5,942 nucleotides of DNA from Verrucomicrobiales bacterium (GTDB lineage Bacteria; Verrucomicrobiota; Verrucomicrobiia; Verrucomicrobiales; Verrucomicrobiaceae): positions 1-5,942 of the forward strand of contig DMMK01000156.1 of NCBI GenBank assembly GCA_003453085.1, read 5' to 3'. Below the pieces are notes generated by a model. The model was not told the origin of the DNA, did not search any database, and was given only the letters and a program-made list of their open reading frames with translations. A program made the translations under genes and the position numbers. Of the stretch, positions 1 through 5,942 are shown one piece after another. Every line of letters begins with the position of its first letter. The first letter of the stretch is position 1.

Positions 1-1438
1 CCGGGTGGACGACCACCAGGAGACTTTTCTGATCCTCTTTGCCACGGCCCAGGATGGCGCTGAGGCGACGCTGAAGCTCCACACTCATGGTCATGGTGGT
101 TTTCACCTGGCCATGGCCCTTGCAATACGGGCAGGGTTCATAAAGGGCGCTGCTGAGGCTTTCGTGCAGGCGCTGACGGGTCATTTCCATGAGGCCAAAC
201 TGGCTGATCGGCAGGACCTGGGTCTTGGCCTTGTCACGCTTGAGGTGATCCATCATGGCCTTGTAAACGGACTGCTGATCCTTGCGATGCTTCATGTCAA
301 TGAAGTCCACCACGATGAGGCCGCCCATGTTGCGCAGGCGCAGTTGGCGGGCCACCTCCTGGGCTGCTTCCATGTTGGTATCGAGCAGCAGTTTGTCCTG
401 ATCCTTTGCGCCTTTGTTGCGGCCGGTGTTCACGTCGATCGAGACCAGGGCCTCGGTCTGATCAATGACGATGTAGCCACCGCAAGGCAGCCAGACCTGA
501 CGGTAGAAGGCGTTATCAATCTGCTTCTGAATGCCGTAGTGCTCAAACAAGGCTGTCTGCCCCTGATAGTAGGTGATGCGGCTCTTGGCCCGACGGGAAA
601 TCTGGGCCGCCATCTTCTGCATGCGCTCGACGGTGGCGAGGTCATCGCAGGCCACTTCGTCAATCTCTTCGGTGAGGAAATCACGCACGGTGCGCTCGAT
701 GAGCTCAGGCTCCTGGAAGCAGCACACGGGGGCTTTCTGTCCATCGCGTTTGGCGACGATGTCGTTCCACTGCTCAATGAGGAGGCTGAGGTCGCGAATG
801 ATGTGGCGGGCACGTTTGCCGGAGGCTTCGGTGCGCATGATCAGGCCCATGCCTTCGGGCAGGTTCACCTTCTCGATGATTTTGCGCAGGCGGGCGCGCT
901 CCTTTGGATCTTCCACCTTGCGGGAGATGCCGAACTGGTCGTTCTGCGGCATGAGCACCAGCAGGCGACCCGCCAGGGAGACATTGGTGGTGACACGGGG
1001 GCCCTTGTTGCCAATGGGACCTTTGGTGACCTGCACCATGATTTCCGAACCCACCGGGTAGAGATCGGGAATGTCCTTGGCCTCGATGCGCTTGCGTTTC
1101 TTCTGCGCACCGCCACGGGTCACTTCTTCCATGCCTTGATTGGAAAGGGCTTCTGGGATGGCATCCCAGAAATGCAGGAAGGCATTTTTGTCGAGGCCGA
1201 TGTCAATGAACATGGCCTTGAGACCCTGCTCGATGTTTTTCACCCGGCCTTTGAAAATGGAGCCCACAATGGTGCTCGTCCCCACTCGCTCGATGGTGTA
1301 CTCTTCCAGGACTCCGTTGTCCAGCAAGGCCACACGGTTTTCCAGTTTCTCACAGTTGATCACCAAGCGGGTTCCGCTTTTGAGATCTTTTTTTCCGGTG
1401 ATGAACTCTTTGATGCGTTTCACGATTCCAAGGGGCAT
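1..1438 (-). CDS. rng: Ribonuclease G/E family endoribonuclease (3' end outside window)
   Basis: Endoribonuclease that cuts single-stranded RNA, preferring 5'-monophosphate ends; the family matures rRNA and starts mRNA decay in the cytoplasm. The first 479 residues are visible. An S1-type RNA-binding domain spans about 38-155 and carries a basic insert (KKRKR, 113-117). The 5'-sensor region has R202-T203, matching the Arg-Thr pair of E. coli RNase E. The DNase I-like catalytic part has the two magnesium aspartates, D335 in SIDVNTG and D378 in VVDFIDM. The Zn-link CPYC (436-439) is followed by GHG. Length so far is close to a complete E. coli RNase G (about 490 aa), so the true end is probably soon after the window edge; a long RNase E-type tail cannot be excluded. 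The start is the ATG at 1438-1436, 40 nt after mrdA stops. It has no Shine-Dalgarno, the upstream frame stays open, and a GTG five codons downstream is an alternative, so the exact start is uncertain. RNase G rather than E is inferred from context and size. Confidence 0.94.
   Translation of the reverse strand, partial: MPLGIVKRIKEFITGKKDLKSGTRLVINCEKLENRVALLDNGVLEEYTIERVGTSTIVGSIFKGRVKNIEQGLKAMFIDIGLDKNAFLHFWDAIPEALSNQGMEEVTRGGAQKKRKRIEAKDIPDLYPVGSEIMVQVTKGPIGNKGPRVTTNVSLAGRLLVLMPQNDQFGISRKVEDPKERARLRKIIEKVNLPEGMGLIMRTEASGKRARHIIRDLSLLIEQWNDIVAKRDGQKAPVCCFQEPELIERTVRDFLTEEIDEVACDDLATVERMQKMAAQISRRAKSRITYYQGQTALFEHYGIQKQIDNAFYRQVWLPCGGYIVIDQTEALVSIDVNTGRNKGAKDQDKLLLDTNMEAAQEVARQLRLRNMGGLIVVDFIDMKHRKDQQSVYKAMMDHLKRDKAKTQVLPISQFGLMEMTRQRLHESLSSALYEPCPYCKGHGQVKTTMTMSVELQRRLSAILGRGKEDQKSLLVVVHP
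1151..1171. repeat. Perfect 10-bp inverted repeat inside rng
   Basis: Arms TTCTGGGATG and CATCCCAGAA flank a single central base, giving a 21-bp perfect interrupted palindrome. It lies in the S1-domain coding region of rng, over codons 90-96 (FWDAIPE). In mRNA it could form a tight hairpin of about 8-9 bp with a minimal loop. The structure is plain in the sequence; any function is inference. It could be chance or a regulatory or processing hairpin in the RNase's own message. Confidence 0.6.
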
Positions 1439-1477
1439 AAAAATAGGTAAGGTTAGGGGTAAAAAAACAGGCAAGGT
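1430..1477 (-). repeat. Imperfect 24-nt tandem duplication over the rng start
   Basis: Two adjacent 24-nt units, 1477-1454 and 1453-1430 on the minus strand, match at 19 of 24 positions. Both run ACCTT-R-CCT-R, then a T-run, then CCCCT. The second unit contains the proposed rng ATG, where the first has TTA. The units fill nearly the whole spacer between the mrdA stop (1481-1479) and rng. The leader is almost all pyrimidine, which explains the missing Shine-Dalgarno; a U-rich leader could instead be bound by ribosomal protein S1 or an RNA chaperone, which is inference. Confidence 0.65.
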
Positions 1478-1478
1478 A

Positions 1479-3746
1479 CTAACGAAAGATCCGCCGTAAA
1501 AAACCACCTGGGGCTGGTGGTGTTGAAGGTTCGTCGGTGTTGCCTCCACGGTTGAACAGCGGAGCTCTGCGGACAGGCTCAGCTTTCGGGACCGCACGGT
1601 TGGAGTTGACACCGGACGACCCTTCACGGTCGGCCTCCCTGCGAATTTTAGGGGCGCTGCGGATGCGCGGCGCTTCGTCAGTAGATTCATTGGCCGGCTC
1701 ATTGGTGCCGGTGTCGCCATCCTCATCGGCCGCTGCCACAACCGGGACGCCGAGGTCCTCGTAAGTGACGGACTCGATGGCGTTGAAATTGCCTTCCACC
1801 GCAGCCAGAGGCGCGGGAGTGACCTGATATCCATTTTCGAGCGCGAGCGCCTGCTCCAGCACCCGATGGGCAACCGGGGCGGCACAACCGCCGCCCGACT
1901 TGCCGCCCTGCACCAGGATGCAAACGGCGTACTTGGCATTCACATAGGGGGCAAAGCTGATGAAAAGCGTGTGGTTATCCACGACGCGGACATTCTTCTC
2001 ATTGCGCCGCCAGTTTTGGGCGGTGCCTGTTTTGCCCGCCACCTCCACGCCAGGAATCCGTGCGCCTTTGGCGGTGCCACCTGCATCGTTGACCACTTTC
2101 CACATGCCTTTGCGCACGAGCTCCAGAGACTTGGGATCGAAGTGCTGGGCGAGATCTGCCCGCAGCACAGGTTTGTGATCCATAACCATCTCCTCGCCAT
2201 CCATGACGCGATAGAGAAGATGTGGCTTGAAGGATTTCCCTGAGGCCACAGCAGCCGTGACGGAGGCCATCTGCAGGGGTGAGGCCAGCACAGAGCCCTG
2301 ACCGATGGAAGTGTTGGCGGTGTAGCCGTTGCTCCAGCGTTCCTGCGGGCTGTTCAGGCGCAGCCAGTTGGGGTTCGGCAGGATGCCGGCCTCATCTTCA
2401 TCCAGTTCAATGCCGGTGCGTTCACCCAGGCCCAGCAGCTTGCCAACTTTGGTGATGTTATCGATCCCGGCCGTGTTGCCATACTGATAGAAGAAGCAGT
2501 TGCAGGAGCGCATCAGCGCATCGCTGAGGCCCAGGGAGCCGTGGGAGCCGCCGCTCTGGCGCTGGATCCAGCACTGCATGGCCTTGCTGCCGTAAGTGAC
2601 GCTGCCGCTACAGTTAAAACTGCGGCCCTGGATGTTGGCCAGACAGCCTGCAAGGGCGATGGGCACCTTGTAAGTGGAGCCTGGTGCGAAGGGCCGGGTG
2701 GCGCGGTTCATCAGAGGCACCGTGCGGTTGTCCATCAGCACATCCCAGTCGGCCTGGCGGATGCTAGGGATGAAGCTGTTAGTATCATAGCTGGGCACGG
2801 AAGCCATGGCCATCACCTCCCCGGTCTGCGGCTGGATGACGACCACGGAACCGCGGCCGATCTTGCCATCCCGAAGGGCTTTTTCAGCGATGTACTGGAT
2901 GCGTGCATCCAGCGTCAAATGCACATCATTGCCTTTGCGGGGTGCATCGAAGCTGACTTCTCCGACCAGACGACCGCGCTCATTGACCTGCATGGTGCGC
3001 ACGCCGGGCTTGCCGCGCAGATGTTTATCGAAGCTCTTTTCCACCCCAGCGACGCCAAAGTCATCCGGCATGTAATAGTCCCAGCCTTTGCGCTCTTCCA
3101 CGGAGACACGCTGATCATCCGGCAGGCTGACATAACCAAGAATATGACAAGCCATGGAGCCGAATGGATACACGCGGCTGCCGCGTTCGGCCACAGTCAC
3201 GCCGGGCAGGCCGAGGTTGTGCTCAGCAAAGCGGCTGAATTCGGAAAAGGTGAGACTGTCCCGATAGACCCAAGGGATGACGCCGCCAAAGCTGCGGTAA
3301 TGCGTCCGCAGGTCCTTTTCCGCATTGAACTCCACCGCCAGTCCCATCTCATTCAGACGGCCGATGATGAGCTCCTGAAACATCCGCACGATATCGGGTT
3401 CCAGCTTTTTACGGGGCAGGCCGTTGTCCATGTACTCAAAAGGCACAGTGGGGATGTCCACCTTCTTCACTTTGCACTGGCGCACGTACTCCTCGTAAAC
3501 CTCGCGCAGGTTCACCTGCACTTCAAAGGTGGCCTTGTTTGTGGCCAGCACGATGCCGTTGCGGTCCTTGATCTCACCACGCACCCCAGGGACACGGGCA
3601 CGCTGCTGGCGGGCCTCCGGCACCTTGTTAACGAACTCCTCATGACGGACGATTTGCAGCGTCCAGAGGCGGTAGGTAAGGATGCCAAACCCACCCAGCA
3701 TGGCGAGGGTGAGCAAGTAAAGGCGGAAGCGATATTTAACGACCAT
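1479..3746 (-). CDS. mrdA: Penicillin-binding protein 2, elongation-specific peptidoglycan transpeptidase
   Basis: Class B PBP that cross-links new peptidoglycan strands during side-wall growth, normally paired with RodA and activated by MreC. A short cytoplasmic start is followed by one membrane anchor at about 8-29. The PBP dimer/pedestal region follows, starting with the RGEIKDRNG signature (56-64). The transpeptidase domain has all three active-site motifs: S357-TYK (nucleophile S357, K360), S414-C-N, and K572-TGTA. C379, C392, H402 and C415 lie where Gram-negative PBP2 proteins have a metal site, so a Cys3His zinc site is possible. At 755 aa it is over 100 residues longer than E. coli PBP2. 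The extra is a low-complexity tail (about 672-755), first acidic, then Arg/Pro-rich, ending GGFLRRIFR. The ATG at 3746 is supported by a GAGGT at 3760-3756 and by the anchor position. It overlaps mreD by 11 nt, suggesting coupled translation. The PBP2 assignment rests on the motifs plus mreBCD linkage; FtsI is unlikely here. Confidence 0.95.
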   Translation of the reverse strand: MVVKYRFRLYLLTLAMLGGFGILTYRLWTLQIVRHEEFVNKVPEARQQRARVPGVRGEIKDRNGIVLATNKATFEVQVNLREVYEEYVRQCKVKKVDIPTVPFEYMDNGLPRKKLEPDIVRMFQELIIGRLNEMGLAVEFNAEKDLRTHYRSFGGVIPWVYRDSLTFSEFSRFAEHNLGLPGVTVAERGSRVYPFGSMACHILGYVSLPDDQRVSVEERKGWDYYMPDDFGVAGVEKSFDKHLRGKPGVRTMQVNERGRLVGEVSFDAPRKGNDVHLTLDARIQYIAEKALRDGKIGRGSVVVIQPQTGEVMAMASVPSYDTNSFIPSIRQADWDVLMDNRTVPLMNRATRPFAPGSTYKVPIALAGCLANIQGRSFNCSGSVTYGSKAMQCWIQRQSGGSHGSLGLSDALMRSCNCFFYQYGNTAGIDNITKVGKLLGLGERTGIELDEDEAGILPNPNWLRLNSPQERWSNGYTANTSIGQGSVLASPLQMASVTAAVASGKSFKPHLLYRVMDGEEMVMDHKPVLRADLAQHFDPKSLELVRKGMWKVVNDAGGTAKGARIPGVEVAGKTGTAQNWRRNEKNVRVVDNHTLFISFAPYVNAKYAVCILVQGGKSGGGCAAPVAHRVLEQALALENGYQVTPAPLAAVEGNFNAIESVTYEDLGVPVVAAADEDGDTGTNEPANESTDEAPRIRSAPKIRREADREGSSGVNSNRAVPKAEPVRRAPLFNRGGNTDEPSTPPAPGGFLRRIFR
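1498..1521 (-). terminator. Terminator-like hairpin with T-tract inside the mrdA 3' end
   Basis: On the minus strand ACCACC, a 7-nt loop (AGCCCCA) and GGTGGT form a 6-bp stem directly followed by a run of T (six counting the last stem base). This has the shape of a short intrinsic terminator. It sits within the last codons of mrdA (the PPAPGGFL stretch), 17 nt before the stop codon and upstream of rng. Ribosomes finishing mrdA would cover it, so it might act only as a partial or translation-sensitive attenuator. The stem is short, and the Pro-Pro/Gly-Gly codons alone could produce it. Confidence 0.4.
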
Positions 3747-4356
3747 CGAATGAGTACCTCAGTCCTTCGTATTTGATCTCGTAACGTGACAAACCCGCCA
3801 GGGAATACAGGAAAAGGAAGATGAGCGGCGAGGCCAGCATGGCCAGCAGCGTGTCCGTGACCATCTTGGTCCAGACCATGGGGGGGAAATGCAGACTGCC
3901 CCGCAGGAAAGTCATCACCATGTACTCGCTGAGCAGCCAAGCGAAGGTGGTGAAGCCCACGAGCAGCACGGGCAGTTCCAAACGGCCACGTTTGAACAAA
4001 GGCCGCACGCCTTGCAAAAAAATGCCTAACAAACCAAACAGCAAGATGGATAGGCCGAATCCAAAGCCGCCTCCGGCCATGTCCAGTTCTGGCAGGTTTC
4101 CATTGCCGCTGATCAGAGAGTGGGCGGTCTTGCCCACGGGCTCAAAGACGCCGGGCACATAGCGCGCATCCCACAGGAAGCCAGTGACAAAGGCCAGCAT
4201 GAGCATGACCGGAAAAGGCACGGCCACCGACGCCGCAAAGAAAAAGACCGGTGGCAGAAACAGGGTGGCATACTGCGCCATTGGTATCCCGGGAATGAAC
4301 TCCTGCACCATGAAGGTGAGCAGGAGAAGAATGATGGAGATCGGGTGAAACAACAT
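3736..4356 (-). CDS. mreD: Rod shape-determining membrane protein MreD
   Basis: Polytopic inner-membrane member of the rod complex that works with MreC to link cytoplasmic MreB to PBP2 and RodA. The 206-aa product is strongly hydrophobic, with about five or six likely membrane segments near 5-21, 28-47, 49-64, 97-119, 127-149 and 168-188. MreD is poorly conserved in sequence, so the call depends mainly on the size, topology and position between mreC and mrdA. At 206 aa it is somewhat longer than the roughly 160-aa E. coli protein; the excess looks like the loop at 65-95. The ATG at 4356 lies 6 nt after the mreC TGA with no clear Shine-Dalgarno, so translation probably depends on ribosomes arriving from mreC. 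Its last codons overlap the mrdA start. Confidence 0.87.
   Translation of the reverse strand: MLFHPISIILLLLTFMVQEFIPGIPMAQYATLFLPPVFFFAASVAVPFPVMLMLAFVTGFLWDARYVPGVFEPVGKTAHSLISGNGNLPELDMAGGGFGFGLSILLFGLLGIFLQGVRPLFKRGRLELPVLLVGFTTFAWLLSEYMVMTFLRGSLHFPPMVWTKMVTDTLLAMLASPLIFLFLYSLAGLSRYEIKYEGLRYSFDGR
3756..3760 (-). promoter_or_regulatory. Ribosome binding site of mrdA
   Basis: GAGGT on the minus strand, 9 nt before the mrdA ATG at 3746 and inside the last mreD codons. It supports this start and the 11-nt overlap with mreD. Confidence 0.55.
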
Positions 4357-4362
4357 GGCGGC

Positions 4363-5214
4363 TCAGGGCTTGGCGCGTGCCGGTGTCGCTGCAGGTTCCG
4401 GTGTGGGCTCGGCCACCTGCATTTCAATCACAAAGACATAATCCAAGGTCGAGAAATCAACGGCGGGTTCGATGACGGCCTCTCCGGAAATCTCACGGTT
4501 TTCAAAACGCTTCACACGGCCCAGCAGCAGATCCGCAGGAAACACCCCGCCTTCACCGGAGGAGTAAACCCCCGCACCGGCAATGATGTTCGAGTTGCGA
4601 TGGAGGAAACGCAGATGCAGCTCAGGGCGCACCTCCAGCGCGGCACGTTCGCCTCCCAGGATGCCCTGCTCCAGCGTTCCTTCGATTTTGGCCGACACAC
4701 GACACATCTCATCCGTGAGCAAAATCACCTTGGCCATGTGCGGGGCCAGCGTGGAGGTCTTCCCCACCAGACCGACGGATGTGATCACCGGACTGTCCGT
4801 GCCGATGCCATCGAGTGAACCCTTGTCGATGATCAAACTGTTCCACCAGGTGCTGGAGCTGCGGCGGATCACCTTGGCCGCCGTCATCTTAAAAGGAGCC
4901 GACTGCTTGAACTCGATAAGCTGACGCAGCTTGGCGTTCTCCTCGATGATCTGATTGTACTTCTGCTGGATGATGCGCAGCCGCTCCAACTGGACGCGCT
5001 GCTCATCATTTTCCCGTTTCATTTGGACCGGATTGATCTGCGGAGCCACGGCAGACTCGGCCGCCTGCTCCATAGCCGCACTGCTGTGGATGAATGGAGA
5101 CAGCAGACTCATGACACGAGACTGGATCTGCCGGGTGGTCGCAGTGTCAAAGGTGAACACGGCAACCAGCCCTGCCACGAAGATCAGAAGCGCGAGGATG
5201 TTGAGCTTTTTCAT
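4363..5214 (-). CDS. mreC: Rod shape-determining protein MreC
   Basis: Bitopic inner-membrane protein whose periplasmic part contacts and activates PBP2 while its partners link it to MreB. The 283-aa product starts MKKLN and has one membrane anchor at about 5-21. A coiled-coil stretch follows at about 64-102 (charged heptad-like run ending ENAKLRQLIEFK). The beta-rich MreC core covers about 110-265. It shows the family features WWNSLIIDKGSLDGI (123-137), a VITSVGLVGK stretch (143-152), and AGAGVYSSGEGGVFPADLLLG (212-232), matching the usual G-D-V-T-S-G-x-G-G-x-F-P signature. A short Pro/Ala-rich tail (269-283) ends the protein. Size is normal for the family. The start is fixed by a strong GGAGGAAAGG just upstream. 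The 80-nt spacer after mreB holds no recognisable promoter and only a 4-bp hairpin, so cotranscription with mreB is likely. mreD begins 6 nt after its stop. Confidence 0.95.
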   Translation of the reverse strand: MKKLNILALLIFVAGLVAVFTFDTATTRQIQSRVMSLLSPFIHSSAAMEQAAESAVAPQINPVQMKRENDEQRVQLERLRIIQQKYNQIIEENAKLRQLIEFKQSAPFKMTAAKVIRRSSSTWWNSLIIDKGSLDGIGTDSPVITSVGLVGKTSTLAPHMAKVILLTDEMCRVSAKIEGTLEQGILGGERAALEVRPELHLRFLHRNSNIIAGAGVYSSGEGGVFPADLLLGRVKRFENREISGEAVIEPAVDFSTLDYVFVIEMQVAEPTPEPAATPARAKP

Positions 5215-5220
5215 GATTGG

Positions 5221-5230
5221 CCTTTCCTCC
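5221..5230 (-). promoter_or_regulatory. Strong ribosome binding site of mreC
   Basis: GGAGGAAAGG on the minus strand, ending 6 nt before the mreC ATG (the GGAGG core is 11 nt away). It is the best Shine-Dalgarno in the window and fixes the mreC start, in contrast to mreD and rng, which lack one. Confidence 0.75.
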
Positions 5231-5294
5231 GGGCTGGGTGCGGTGCTTTTCGGCGGATGCTTTCAAGCGGACACAGTGCAGCGCGAAATGGTCA

Positions 5295-5942
5295 TCAGAC
5301 TTCGGTCGTGCTCACTTTGCGCAGGAACTCAAGCTCGCTGAGCACCCGTCCGGTGCCTTCGCCGACGGCGCTGAGCGGATCTTCCGCCACATGCACCGGG
5401 AGCGCTGTTTCTTCCTGCAGCAATTTGTCGAGGCCGCGCAGCAGAGCGCCGCCACCGGCAAGCATGATGCCGCGGTCCACCAAGTCGGCGGAGAGTTCCG
5501 GCGGGCAGCGTTCCAAAGTGGTGCGCACAGCGTCGATGATCGCATTAAGCGGCTCCAGCATGGCTTCGCGGACTTCCTGGCTCGTGATGGTGATGGTCTT
5601 CGGCAGGCCTGCCACCATGTCGCGTCCTTTGACTTCCATGGTCGTTTCCTTGCCCAGCGGGAAGGCGGAGCCGATGCGCAGCTTGATTTCTTCCGCAGTG
5701 CGCTCGCCAATCATGAGATTGTAGGCACGCTTCATGTAATTGATGATCGCTTCGTCGAGTTCATCGCCGGCCACGCGCACGCTGCGGCTGTAAACGATGC
5801 CGGAGAGCGAGATGATCGCCACCTCCGTGGTACCGCCGCCGATGTCGACGATCATGTTGCCCGCAGCTTCCTGCACCGGCAGACCCACACCGATGGCCGC
5901 AGCCATGGGTTCTTCGATCAGGTACACCGCCGTGGCGCCCGC
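5295..5942 (-). CDS. mreB: Rod shape-determining actin homologue MreB (5' end outside window)
   Basis: Bacterial actin that forms membrane-bound ATP-dependent filaments and orients the side-wall synthesis machinery. The last 215 residues are present; by comparison with E. coli MreB (347 aa) roughly the first 135-140 are missing, including the phosphate-1 motif and the N-terminal membrane-binding part. The visible part begins AGATAVYLIEEPMAAAIG, a near match to the E. coli stretch. It contains the phosphate-2 motif DIGGGTTE (33-40 of the visible part) and the adenosine motif GIMLAGGGALLRGLDKLL (158-175). CPPEL before it is also typical. The frame is open to the window edge, so the GTG at 5927 is an internal valine and not the start. 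The gene ends LRKVSTTEV-TGA, 80 nt before mreC. Identity is very secure. Confidence 0.97.
   Translation of the reverse strand, partial: AGATAVYLIEEPMAAAIGVGLPVQEAAGNMIVDIGGGTTEVAIISLSGIVYSRSVRVAGDELDEAIINYMKRAYNLMIGERTAEEIKLRIGSAFPLGKETTMEVKGRDMVAGLPKTITITSQEVREAMLEPLNAIIDAVRTTLERCPPELSADLVDRGIMLAGGGALLRGLDKLLQEETALPVHVAEDPLSAVGEGTGRVLSELEFLRKVSTTEV

Noticed and set aside
5..1450. 481-codon open frame on the plus strand
   Set aside because: It lies entirely opposite rng, whose translation carries the S1, DVNTG and CPYC signatures. The plus-strand product is His/Leu/Gly-rich without family motifs, as expected for an antisense shadow in GC-rich DNA.
1444..1474. Possible promoter for rng (TTGCCT as -35)
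   Set aside because: No acceptable -10 hexamer lies at 16-18 nt; TTACCT and TACCTA are poor matches and would make the transcript almost leaderless.
2561..2572. 12-bp perfect palindrome GCTGGATCCAGC in mrdA
   Set aside because: About one such 12-bp palindrome is expected by chance in a window of this length, and it lies within conserved coding sequence.
2541..3776. 411-codon open frame on the plus strand
   Set aside because: Antisense to the N-terminal two thirds of mrdA, with no recognisable motif and the same shadow-like composition.
4120..4818. 232-codon open frame on the plus strand
   Set aside because: Runs opposite the 5' part of mreD and most of mreC, both well supported; the composition is rich in His, Gly, Arg and Gln and has no domain.
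5215..5294. Spacer between mreB and mreC as a terminator or promoter site
   Set aside because: It holds only a 4-bp hairpin (5259-5268) without T-tract and no paired -35/-10 boxes; the only clear signal is the mreC ribosome binding site.
5023..5724. 233-codon open frame on the plus strand
   Set aside because: Opposite mreB and the mreC start; Ser/Arg-rich shadow with no motif.
5925..5927. GTG as the start of mreB
   Set aside because: The frame continues upstream to the window edge with residues AGATA that match the conserved MreB stretch before VYLIEEP, so this GTG is an internal valine.

Overview
The window is a single, densely packed cell-wall elongation (rod-complex) locus with every gene on the minus strand. 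Read in the direction of transcription, from high to low coordinates, the order is mreB (3' part only) - mreC - mreD - mrdA (PBP2) - rng (RNase G/E family, cut by the window start). All five are recognised from family motifs in their translations. No mobile element, CRISPR array, tRNA or rRNA was seen.

Organism: the DNA is GC-rich and clearly bacterial, and the complete mreBCD-PBP2 set points to a Gram-negative, peptidoglycan-making rod or a similar shape. The proteins are well diverged from those of E. coli. Their general look fits the Planctomycetes-Verrucomicrobia-Chlamydiae side of the tree, perhaps Verrucomicrobiota, but this is an impression and not a computed placement.

Layout: 5942-5295 is the C-terminal two thirds of MreB. 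An 80-nt spacer follows and ends in a strong Shine-Dalgarno for mreC (5214-4363). mreD (4356-3736) starts 6 nt after mreC stops. mrdA (3746-1479) overlaps the end of mreD by 11 nt. A 40-nt pyrimidine-rich spacer separates mrdA from rng (1438 to beyond position 1). The tight spacing suggests one transcript and translational coupling for mreC-mreD-mrdA.

How the genes work together: MreB filaments under the inner membrane, with the bitopic MreC and polytopic MreD, position and activate the transpeptidase PBP2 for lateral wall synthesis. RodA, the usual glycosyltransferase partner, is not between these genes and must lie elsewhere. RNase G is an RNA-processing enzyme with no direct wall role, yet it also sits next to mreBCD in E. 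coli (where it was once called CafA).

The most interesting non-coding structure is at the mrdA-rng junction. A terminator-like hairpin plus T-tract lies inside the last codons of mrdA. Next comes an imperfect 24-nt tandem duplication that fills the spacer and covers the rng start codon, and rng has no recognisable Shine-Dalgarno. A perfect 10-bp inverted repeat lies early in the rng coding sequence. Together these suggest, but do not prove, that rng expression is set separately from the shape genes. I found no convincing undescribed multi-gene system.
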